A DNA stretch of 64,000 nucleotides from Acanthochlamys bracteata (Eukaryota; Streptophyta; Magnoliopsida; Pandanales; Velloziaceae). Made by a program: the position numbers and the translations under genes. Positions 50,139 through 59,776 of this stretch are shown here, in pieces. The notes below the pieces were generated by a model that did not search any database, was not told where the DNA came from, and worked only from the letters and a program-made list of their open reading frames with translations. Positions within the stretch are counted from its first letter, which is position 1; each line of letters begins with the position of its first letter. The stretch is from the NCBI GenBank assembly GCA_019914995.1, contig CM034131.1:7038501-7102500 (forward strand), read 5' to 3'.

Positions 50139-51758
50139 CTAAAAGTGCTGGATCATACTATAGTCTGGAGGAGATAAAAATAAACTCTCATTAGGTGTCT
50201 TGCTAGACAAAGCAGATGATGGGGTAATATTGATAAGATTAACAAAGGTAAGAATAGCTTTTGCCCAAAAGATTTGAGGAACTGAAGAAGAGAGGAAGAG
50301 AGAGCGAGCAGTTTCAAAAATATGACGATGCTTACGTTCTACTACTCCATTCTGTTCAGATGTATAAGGACAAGATTGTTGAAAAATGGTTTCATGAGAT
50401 TGTAAGATGGATCTCATAGTAAAAGATGTATATTCACGAGCACCATCAGAACGAAAAATCTTAATTCGAGTATTAAACTGAGTATGAACCATAGTGCTGA
50501 AAGTGTTATATATAATAGAAACTTCAGAACGATGACGGATAAGATAAACCCAAGTGTAACGAGTATAGTCATCAATGAAACTCACATAGTAAACAAAACC
50601 AGTCATAGATGTAATTGGAACTGGTCCCCAAATATCAGAATGAACTAGATCAAAAGGATAAGAAGTTTTAGATAAACTTTGATGAAAAGGTAAAGCTGAA
50701 TTTTTTGCCAACTTACAGCTAGTACATGAAGATAAAGGAGAAAAAAAAACTCGCCCAAGAGCTCTACTATCTATGAGACTCTTTAAATGAGATTCAGAAT
50801 TATGACCTAAATGTCTGTGCCATAAATCAGCAGCAGACACAACAACAGCAGCACAACTAAAATTTGAAATAGTCGAAAAAGAAAGATGGAGATACTCTAA
50901 GTGATACAGTCGCCCCTTTTTACGAGCACGATCAATAGTCTGGCCGGTATGAGGATTCTGCACAGAACAGGTAAGGAAATCAAAGAAAACAATAAGCCCG
51001 CTTTCATAAAGAGAACTGACTGAGATTAGGTGTAGGGTGAGATGAGGAACATGTAAAACAAAGGGTAGACTGAGACAGTTAGAAATAACGGAGCCAGATT
51101 GAGTGATGGTTAGTTGAGAGCCATCAGCAGTATGTAAAGATGGAAAATTTGGTGGTAAAGATGTCGTGTCAGATAACAATAATAGGTCAGAAGTCATATG
51201 ATGAGATGCACCAGAATCTAAAATCCAAGAGGAAGACATACCAGGAGCGGCGGAAGAAGCAGATGCAGATGAACCAGCAAAAATGGATTGTCGCTGAAGC
51301 TGAAATTCTATCTGAGCAAGACGATGGTGAATATATGTTGAGTCATTAGTGATAGACTGAGAGATAGGAACAGCATTCGCATGTGCAACTGGAGGGCGAG
51401 TAGTGGAAAAATCTTTCGCCTTCTTCCGCTCCTGATACTGAGTAAGTAAATGTGGGTGAAGCTGAAAACAACCATCCACAGTATGACCCGATTTCTTACA
51501 ATGAGTACAGAATGATTGCTGACGAGAATTGGAAGAATTTCCGCGAGAATGAACAATAGTGTCTCCCGAAGTGAAAGGTGAAGTGCGTGAAAATGCAGCA
51601 AATACTGTAGCTGAACTAGGAGTCAAGGTGGGTATCATCATCGAAAGAGACCGTAAGCAAATCTTCTCGGCAATGAGCTCAGAAATAGCAGTATCCAGAC
51701 TGGTGTTATTTTGTATGATACGACCACTCACTGTTTGAAATTCTGGATGCAAAGTCAT
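50139..51758 (-). pseudogene. Copia copy 2 gag end, protease and integrase (539-codon open stretch)
   Basis: A long open frame that starts inside gag. The zinc knuckle is CTHCKKSGHTVDGC (CX2CX4HX4C). The aspartic protease motif is SSWILDSGASHHMTSD. The GAG-pre-integrase zinc finger has LWHRHLGHNSESHL and CTSCKLAK (HHCC). The integrase core follows: VHSDIWGPV (first Asp), FIDDYTRYTWVYL, FRSDGAREYTS (second Asp), SEQNGVVERKHRH (Glu). A one-base insertion near 50147 (GTGCTGG where copy 1 has GTGCGG) shifts the frame into a stop at 50139. The protein from this stretch keeps all integrase catalytic residues. Confidence 0.9.
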
Positions 51759-51893
51759 AAGAAACTGATAAAGTTGACGTCATTCACGACAGATACGACG
51801 TTCATGGCAGGCACAACCATGACCTTCAAGCTTCAAGAGCTCGCGCCAGTAACCTCGCATCAATGTAGCGAACTTCTGAATAGTGCGATCACT

Positions 51894-52298
51894 CTATCTG
51901 GCTGCCCAAGCCTCGGTGAGAATTTGATACTCTCTAGCACCATTTGATTGGACAAACTGAGTAGTCAAAGTCTCCCATAATAATGCAGCAGTCTGGATGT
52001 CTTCAAGATGTGGTCGAAGAGATCGATCAACAGATGTAATGATATATGCAAGAATTCGTTCATAATGATCATCCCAAATGTCATGTGCAATACGAATGTT
52101 ATTCTTTACCTCAATAAAAGCATCATCTGGTGGTAAGAAAGGACGCTGAATAGAGCCATCAAGATGACCATAAAGACAACATCGACGAAGAATAGTTCTA
52201 ACTGAAGCAGCCCATTCCGCCCAATCATCAGCAGTACTCAAAGAAAAGTCTTTGGATACCGGTAGAAAGTTTCTAAAGAACTCAAACGAAGGCATCAT
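51894..52298 (-). pseudogene. Copia copy 2 gag N-terminal part
   Basis: Starts at ATG 52298 (MMPSFEFFRNFLPVSKDFS) and includes DDWAEWAASVRTILRRC and HDIWDDHYERILAYIITS. It ends at TAG at 51894, where copy 1 has CAG, a C-to-T change. Reading can be followed beyond the stop toward the zinc-knuckle part, with another CGA-to-TGA change near 51780. Confidence 0.85.
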
Positions 52299-52695
52299 CA
52301 AAATAGTTTTTTTTTTTTTATTGAAAAGAGCCAGGTCGAGAGATCGGGCCGGGCTGGCCCGAATGCAGCAGTGGCTAGGGTGTGGCGAACGGGCGTCTGC
52401 GGCGGCAAGCGACGATGATAGTAGGCGATGGCGACAGTGAAAAAGAGCAGCGGTGACGGACGGCGGAAACGAACAACGATAGCGGCGGCAGCGGCGAACG
52501 AAGACGACGATAGCAGCAACGGCTGGAGAAGACGTCGGTTGTAGACGGCTGCGGCGGCAGCGACGACGAATCCGGCGGCGGCGCTAGGGTTTGTGGTATT
52601 TTTTTTTTTTTTTTGGATGAAGATAAAAAATTGAAAAGAAAAGAATGAATTATGTGTAGAAAAAAAATTTCAAAAATTAACTTAGCTCGATACAA

Positions 52696-52831
52696 TGAAA
52701 TAATTAATGAAAAAAATAATAATAAAAGTGAGTATGATAAATAATAATAACTACAGTTTATATTATACGAATATTTATAAAATATATATAATAAGTTTAT
52801 CTTATATATAACTCAATAATACGGTTCAATA
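52696..52831 (-). repeat. 5' LTR of Copia copy 2
   Basis: 136 bp. A degraded primer site (TTGTATCGAGC on the minus strand) follows it internally. The GC-rich leader lies at about 52320-52590. Confidence 0.9.
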
Positions 52832-53369
52832 AGATTCATGGATCAATGATCTTAATACAGATTGCTTTCTTTATTCCAGAATAAAAATCGTACAGTTTTC
52901 TTATTTTTAATTCAGCTATATCTTTGTTGGTCATCATGATCAGTAACGCAGTTTAATTATTTTTTAGGAATTTTCTTAAAACACGTCAAGAATCCAAGTT
53001 TCCAGACTTCAACAAATCAAAACTTTTATATATGAGAACCAGTTATTCCTCTGTGCCGCACGACATCTCATCAATGCACGCTTCTGCCACTATCTTACCT
53101 CAGGCATGCACCTGTTATTCTTGCATTACTTATATGTGGAACCAATGATAATTCAAGGAAAGAACCCCAAAAAAGAAAAAAACTAATTGATTGCCTAAAT
53201 GAAATATCTTCTACAAAATTGGAAGCATCTGTCTGCATCAATTGAAATGTATGTCCAATAATGAAGAGTTTTGCAATCAAAGAGTGGATAAATGTAGCGG
53301 CTTCACGTGAGCCGACTGTTTTAAAGCTAGGCTGATACAAATGAGCACCGCTGCTTATAAGTCAGTATT

Positions 53370-53915
53370 TTAAATATTCATAATTTTATTTTTTTTTATT
53401 AGATTTTAAATTTTAAATATTTTTTATGTTTCAATATATAAAAAATTCAGAATTTTATTTCTATATACGAAACTCCAGTTTTAATTTTTTTATTTATATA
53501 CTTTTCAATACAATTATATTTTTTAATTTTTAACACATTTTCAAAACTTATTGAAACATAAATATTGAACTCCACTCTCACTTTATTTTTTAAAAAACTC
53601 TACTTCCTACTTTTCACTTTCACGAAATTTAATTACAAACATTTGAAACACGTTTCACGCCTGTTTTAGTTATATAAAAGTGAATGTTACAAAAATAAAT
53701 TTTATAAAAACAAGTTTTTGTAAAAAATAAAATTCGAATAGAAATAAAATTCAGAGTGATAATTGAAATATATGAAATAGAATTTGAAATTAAATTTAAG
53801 TAGAATTATAATTTAGTATAAAAATAAAAAAAATTAAAATAATAATTTAAATATATAAAATAGTCGAAATCAAAATTATAGTAAAAAAAGTGGAGTTACT
53901 TACTGTTCAAACATG
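53370..53915. repeat. Two adjacent family B MITE-like elements in opposite orientation
   Basis: 53370-53650 reads like the 3.5-kb copy and ends TTTCACGAAATTTAATTACAAACATTTG. 53650-53915 continues with the 36.0/41.3-kb orientation (AAAATAAAATTCGAATAG, AAATAGTCGAAATCAAAATT). They sit back to back around CACGTTTCACGCC. Confidence 0.5.
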
Positions 53916-55274
53916 TTCTTAACAAAACCATTTATGGAGACTGCTTGCACTTACATACTTGGACACCACCATACGGAACAGAAAGGTCCTCCTATGCCGT
54001 ACGACCCATTATACTTTAGCCATCCACTCATTCATTCGTACACCTACTTACACATTCATGAATCTCATACAGTCGTTAATGAATTTTTTCTTAAAAAAAC
54101 GTTTGTTGTTCACATGAATAATTCTACTTAAGAATATTGAGGACGATGTTGGTCTCACCTAATTTAATATGTGCCAGCACCTAACCTAGCGCTGGCACAG
54201 CATGGGCAAATTTATTTGACTCCGAAGGCAAGGCTTCAGAAAGCTGCAGATAGCTGCTGGTTTTTTGCCCGTTTTCATGCATTGGTCAGATCATTGCTTA
54301 AACACAAAACAAATGCCATTACAGAGCTCTCACTGAGTCACTGACCTTCCTCACGTGGACTGTTCTTGTTCTTTCCCGTACTACTTCACCCTTTACATAC
54401 ATTTAACATTCATTCATTTCTTCTCTGATCCTTTCATTCATTGAGCTACACTTTTTGTTTCTCTGAATTGCAGACTTGTTGCAGGTTTGTTCTTTGTTCA
54501 TCTTCCCTATGCATAACTCCATAACATCTGTCAGCTTTTGCTCCATTCCAGATTCACTAATGCATTGCAGATGTTTATATCAGCAACATTATATGATTTG
54601 CCCAGAAACATGAGCATATTGATAAATAAGTTTGATCTTCAACAGTTAGGAACTCCTTATGATTATTAAAACATAGTGATAAAACTTGTCATACAGATAC
54701 TTCAAGTGCCAGTTAAAAATTCCATACAGGAAAAATTCCATGTCTTAAATTGACTAGTAGCCTGTGATTCTTGTTGAACAACTATGACAGTGATACCCAA
54801 CAATATATATGCTGGAATAACATTAATGCCAACTGCGTCAAGTATTTTCACCAAGTTCTGTTCTGAAGTTTAGTCTTGTATGAAACCAATCATGGAGATT
54901 TTCATTCTAAACTGTATCGATTAGTTCTGTTTTAGCACGTTTCGATGATATTGAAATGAAACTGCCCAAGTGCACTAATCAATTGCAGAAGGGAAAGGAT
55001 ACTGAAACACGGTTTGAAGCAAAGTACATGAGATTGCTTCAGAAACCAGGAAATAATGGTTGGTTGTATAGCAGCTGAAAGAGCTACATCAATGTTAGAG
55101 GAAATATTCAGAGAAAAAGAATTGGTTAATTTACTATTGTCTTTGTTGACTCAACACCACTCAACACGTAAGAAAGTCTAGTTAATAAAAATGAAAAAAA
55201 ATCTTTAAAAAAAAAGAATCACTATTGAAAACACTTTTAACTGCTATCTAGGAATGAATTAGTAATTAGAATAT

Positions 55275-55466
55275 TCAATTAAAGTGTGTTTAAATTGTAC
55301 GGGACCCAAATTTTTTTTTTTTTTTTCAATTTTTGAGTTCGAACTTACTCCTTGTGTCCTAGTTTAGAATTCACTATTTATCTCTAATTCACTTTAATCA
55401 AACTCAATTCTACCAAATTCACTTTTATGAAATTTAATTACTACCAATTAAACACACTATTAGTTG
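55275..55466. repeat. MITE-like element, family B, short copy
   Basis: It begins TTAAAGTGTGTTTAAATTGT and ends CAATTAAACACACTATTA, inverted ends. The interior has TTCACTTTTATGAAATTTAA as in other B copies. Confidence 0.5.
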
Positions 55467-55905
55467 CCTAATCATCTGGCACATGACAATTGTATATTTG
55501 CAAATATAGGCACTATTTGGCGGTGCATTCGGACTTTATTTTATTTTAATTTTTTTTTAATAAGTATCTTATAATATTTTATAAAATTTATATTAATATT
55601 TTAAAAAATATTATATCATAAGATTTTATTATTATTGATTTTTTAATCTAAAAAAATAGATCTCGTTTGCGAAAATATCTCTAAAATATGTTTTATTTCA
55701 ATAAAATTTTATTTTACAAGGACATTCAAATATCATTTATAGTACTTTTATAGCTAGATAAATTTTATTTAATTACTAGAGTTTATTTCTAAAACAGTGC
55801 ATCAGTCTAGCAAACAATTTTTCTCCCATAATATTGAGGAACTGAATTCGTAACTTTTTTCTTTTATGAGAATTTATAACTTATTTTGTACGTATTCTAA
55901 AACTA

Positions 55906-56245
55906 TGTTACGCCACGAGCCGTAGCTTGGAGGAAGCCACTACCTATCGGGAAGGAATAAGAGAGTCCAAGTCTAATTAGAAGTCTTTGGGGTTTCCCTC
56001 ATTAGGAGTATTAGAGTTTCAGTGGGAAATTAATGTTTAGTGTTCAAGTTAGATTGAAGTTCTAATTTTAGTAAAGTTATAATAAAGTTAGAACTTTAGC
56101 TATGAGTTTTAGTTATAAATAAAAATATACTCATTAAAGAGAGGAAGAAGAATTGAATTAATTAGTTTACTCTAGTTTTATCTTAAATTCTTTAGTTTAT
56201 TTAGCTTCAGACTACTACGGTTCGTGTGATTTACGAATCGTAACA
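55906..56245. mobile_element. Solo LTR of an LTR retrotransposon
   Basis: 340 bp with perfect 7-bp inverted termini: it starts TGTTACG and ends CGTAACA, the canonical TG...CA form. Flanks are AACTA (55901-55905) and TACTA (56246-56250), a target duplication with one mismatch. Inside there are TATAAATA (about 56114) and downstream AATAAA-like words, the layout of an LTR promoter and terminator. No internal element DNA is next to it, so it is best read as a solo LTR left by recombination. Confidence 0.75.
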
Positions 56246-56250
56246 TACTA

Positions 56251-57283
56251 ACTCAAGAGCTATAAACATATGACAAGAAAAAGTCACTACTCTATTTTAA
56301 AATTGCTTACGGAAAGCAAAACTTTTTTATCTTTTGCCATTCTTTTGGCGATGAAAATTATATCACATATTCTATATATATATATAATACAATCTCAACG
56401 AAACATCCATGTTTTATACATCAAAAAAATTTACAGATCTCCACATAAAATTAATTTTACATACTTAAGATAATTTGTTGGATTTTAAGTAAGATTTAAG
56501 TTTTATAAAACCTGGATGATGATAAAATTCGAGAGAGAAAAAAAAACTTAAACAATGTTTCTTCTCACATTATTGATCAATAAAAAAATTTATAGCTATT
56601 GATCGATAGATATAAATTTTTTAAGAAAGCGAAGGCATGTTTAAAAATAATAAATTTCTATTTGAAGGAAAAAAAATTTGCCATAACAATGAACCAAACA
56701 ATTCATAACTCATCAAACACAAAAAAAACATTGACTTAGGTTTAGAACTCTCAAACAAAAAACTTATAAATCTTAAACTCTAAACCCTAAATTCTAAACC
56801 CAAAACCCCTAAACTCTAAATTTGTTGAACAACTTGTTAGATTCTATTTAAAATACTATTATACTAAAATATAGTAAAAGGATACCAAATATGTAAATGA
56901 AACAAAGAATCTGAAATAGATTTGTACAAAAACTAACAATTCTCACAACAGTGGAAACAAAAGTCAATTTGTGATTAATGTATTATAATGTTTATAACAA
57001 AATTATCTCAGCCATAATTATTTATAAAATGAGTTAGTTACACCTTTTAAAAATAAACTATAATGGTAATGTAAAATATGCTATCCTTGAATAGGTAATA
57101 AAAAAACATCTTATCAAATATATTAAATATGGAAGTCAAAAAAAGAAAAATAAAAAAAAGGGAAATGAGAGTCGGTGGAGGCAGAGTCGTTCCAAATTGA
57201 TTAAAATAAAGTATATTTAAAAAGAATTTGTCGATAAAATTTTTTAAATTTTTTTAACTTATATATATATATATATATATATG
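56251..57283. other. AT-rich intergenic DNA with a degenerate telomere-like patch
   Basis: 56768-56818 repeats the words TAAACTCTAAACCCTAAA and CCCCTAAACTCTAAA, variants of the plant telomere unit TTTAGGG read in reverse. The rest is unique AT-rich DNA. A (TA)n run ends at 57282. Confidence 0.5.
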
Positions 57284-57590
57284 CGGAAGTACAGGAGCGC
57301 TTCCGCTCATTCTATAGTCACTTGTGGCACGAATATATTCAAATTCAATCTCTACCGTTCGATATGAAGAACTATAAATTTTTAACACGCTAATAAAATT
57401 TCAACTCAATCGAATCATGAAAAATATATATATCATTTTAATCAAGTGATCGGATAGAGGTCGATTCATGATCCGATTGAACTGAAAGTTTATCAGCATG
57501 TTACTGATCCATAGATCATCATATCCAAAGGTAGAGATTGGACTTAGAGATTTTTTTCAGAAAAAAATGATTGTGGAGTGAGTGAGAGTG
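57284..57590. repeat. Foldback element (family C), second copy
   Basis: It starts with a small hairpin (GCGGAAG...CTTCCGC, 57284-57305). The two halves then fold on each other. Left CTACCGTTCGATATGAAG and CAACTCAATCGAATCATGA pair with right GATCATCATATCCAAAGGTAG and TCATGATCCGATTGAACTG. The centre is ATATATATCATTTTAATCAAGTGATCGG. It resembles the 40.65-kb copy in the centre and ends. Confidence 0.65.
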
Positions 57591-57934
57591 TCCATATCCA
57601 TCATATATATATAAATTTATAAAGTTTTATAATATTATTTTGAATTTTTTTAATATTTATAATTTTTTTAGAAATGTTTCTAAAAGAAAAAATAAAAATA
57701 AAATGAGTACCTAAAAATACAGTCAAACATGGCACACTAGAAGCAAATCGAGGCATTCTTTACAATTTAAATGAAGATAACTTTGTTGATAGGATAAATA
57801 TAAAGTAATTAACGGTATAGTTATTAGAATCGAATCGAAAGTCAATTCGAAAAGTTGTCCGAAAGTCGACGGTTTCTAGATTAACCCACTAGCTTAACGG
57901 GTCGACCTTTCGGATCAATAGCTATACTTGTGGA

Positions 57935-58376
57935 TTGCGGTATAAAGAAATTTTATCGGACGAGATCAATGGCACCATTGTAGCACTGAGCTTGGTTGAA
58001 ATTGATGTCTTGATTAATCAATTAACCGGTACTATCATCGGCCTTAGATCTTACTCAACTGTCTTCGCTATCGTACGAACTTATGATAGAGCGGTTTATC
58101 TTTTCCGTGAGAGATCGGCCAGGCTGAATTTTCTAGATAAGTTGCCGCAAGAAGGTGGTGATTCGGAACTTGCTTTTGTTACTGGAGGATTATTTGCTAC
58201 TTCAATTAGGAAGAACACTACTGAGGTTGACGTGAGGGTCGACGCTTTACAACAATAGCACTAGCAACACCAGCACAGTTCGGAGCAGCGGCAACAACAT
58301 ATGAAGTTGACATCAAGGGTGAATAAGAATCCTGACCTTAACTAGCAGCCCAGTCCTGATTCTTCAGATGAAGATT
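57935..58376 (+). pseudogene. Decayed AP2/ERF transcription factor (DREB A-5 / ERF008-011-like)
   Basis: The AP2 domain is partly readable: it starts RYKEIL where the family has RYKGI, is scrambled in the middle by shifts, then reads LRSYSTVFAIVRTYDRAVYL and RERSARLNFLDKLPQ. The stretch ATSIRKNTTEVDVRVDALQQ follows and matches the conserved block after the AP2 domain in this ERF group. After a TAG at 58256-58258 a His/Gln-rich part and NKNPDLN*QPSPDSSDED continue the family's tail, with another stop. There is no ATG in a sensible place. It is a single-exon gene fragment, clearly non-functional. Confidence 0.72.
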
Positions 58377-58470
58377 AGCACCACTGCACCATAATGACAA
58401 GAAAAATTTAAACAAGTTGTTTTGATTAGCTTGGTCCACCATGAAAAGCTAAAGCTAGTAGGGGAGATGT

Positions 58471-58718
58471 AGTTCTTGACGAGATTTGAAGAACTCAAAA
58501 ATCTTCTACACATGAACAGGTTAATCGGTGAGATTCTTCCAAGCATAGCGAAACTTTCGACGCTCTACGATAATCGGCTGTTCAACAGCAGACTCAACGG
58601 TGTTCATCCGACGGAATTGGAAAAGTTTTCGCCTTTGTATAATATTGAAATTGGCGACAATTTTCTCTACGGTGAATTTCCAGATCTATCCGATCGATTT
58701 TTTCCAAAATCCTGCTAA
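58471..58718 (+). pseudogene. Fragment of a leucine-rich repeat receptor kinase ectodomain
   Basis: Three LRR-like units are readable in one frame: LKNLLHMNRLIGEILPSIAK, LSTLYDNRLFNSRLNGVHPT, and ELEKFSPLYNIEIGDNFLYG followed by EFPD. They fit the LxxLxLxxNxLxGxIP plant LRR pattern with several changed positions. No signal peptide, transmembrane helix or kinase domain is present. It lies 95 bp downstream of the ERF relic, same strand. The DNA to 59020 also looks of low AT content and gene-derived, but I cannot name it. Confidence 0.6.
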
Positions 58719-59274
58719 GATACCCGTTATCATACTGCAATGACTGCTGATATTAAGAAGTAGCTGCGGAGGATTCAAGGAGCATTCGAATGAAGCAGAG
58801 GAAGAAGATAGAACCGCTGAAGCAGCAGCGGATGATTTTGTGGTTAGCAGTGAGGAGGCGGTAGAGATGACGAACATTTGTGGGGCGTGAATAGAAACTT
58901 AAAGGATGAATAGAGCGACATCCGCCACCATCGTACGCGACGACGTAGGGAGAACTGACGCCGCCTCCAACTTGAGAGAGTTCACTAATGCAAGCGAGTA
59001 AGGGAATTGAATTGGACACGTTTTAAGTCCAATTTAAAAGAAAAAGCTTTTAAGTGGTCCTAATCGATTCGGACGGGTGGATTGCCGAGTCAATCCAAAA
59101 CCCACTCTGAATCGAACCTAGTCAAAACGGATCAATTACATAACCTATTTTTTTGTGTCTAGATAACACTGATTAATTGAATTTGCAGTACTACTAATAA
59201 CAAAAGGTTATTAGTAAAAGAGTAATCTAGGAGCATTAAAATTCTATGTTTATATGCTAATACTGATGATAGCG

Positions 59275-59535
59275 GGGCGTTTGGGATTACTTATAAAATA
59301 GAATTTTTCTGAGACGAAAAATATTTTTATATTTTTTAAAAAATGAGTTTTATTTTTTTATTTCTAAAGAAATAATAAAAATATGCAATAAAAAGATCTC
59401 ATTACGTAAAATTTTTCTACGCTTTCTAAGTTTTTAAATAAATTTTTTAAATATTTATAAAATATATATTCAAAAAAATAAAATTGAAAAAAATTAAAAA
59501 ATCGATTTTGAAACGTGCTCCGAAACGCCCTCATA
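59275..59535. repeat. MITE-like element, family A, best-preserved ends
   Basis: Left end GGGGCGTTTGGGATTACTT. Right end read backwards GAGGGCGTTTCGGAGCACG. The interior is family A in the reverse direction (AAATATTTATAAAATATATA). It lies about 240 bp upstream of the PDIL start codon, so it may touch that gene's promoter. Confidence 0.65.
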
Positions 59536-59776
59536 ATTTCCTAAACGAAGGGTGTAAAAGAATGAAAAGTTGGCAGTTTAAACCCTTAAATCACATGTGC
59601 TGAGTTTACACAGTTGCCGGATTTACCCCGCCAGGTCACTGTAATCACTGTCGCCAATACTCGAGATTCATCGGTGAGAAAACAAAAGAAAAGAAAAAAA
59701 GAAAAGTTCATTTACGATCGAACAGAGAGGGTGAGAGATCTGAGAAAGATCTTTTTCTCTCTCTTCACTTACAGCC

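Larger units (their letters stand above)
47994..52831 (-). mobile_element. Ty1/Copia LTR retrotransposon copy 2, full-layout but inactivated
   Basis: This 4,838-bp element is on the minus strand, with a 5-bp target duplication AGATT (47989-47993 and 52832-52836). It has the same TA...CA LTR ends as copy 1. LTRs are 47994-48130 and 52696-52831 and differ at roughly two dozen sites, nearly all C/T or G/A changes. This copy therefore looks much older, or decayed by methylation. It keeps the protease and integrase region that copy 1 lacks, but has several stops and frameshifts and small deletions of its own (about 18 bp near 49107 and 48 bp near 48693 relative to copy 1). Confidence 0.95.
52837..55905. 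other. Intergenic region with MITE-like elements
   Basis: No supported gene. Family B elements lie at about 53370-53650, 53650-53915 and 55275-55465, and a family A element at about 55505-55740. 54130-55090 is less AT-rich, with exon-like edges (GAATTGCAGACTTGTTGCAG near 54466-54485; CAATTGCAGAAGGGAAAGG near 54980), possibly a non-coding transcript, but no ORF supports this. Confidence 0.45.

Noticed and set aside
53913-54131. 72-codon open frame with HHHTEQKGPPMPYD
   Set aside because: Short, isolated, no recognisable family or splice context.
54440-55090. Possible microRNA precursor or non-coding transcript
   Set aside because: Exon-like edges exist, but no long hairpin or known mature microRNA was seen.
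58753-59019. Minus-strand 88-codon open frame next to the LRR fragment
   Set aside because: No family recognised; left as unnamed gene-like DNA inside the fragment cluster.
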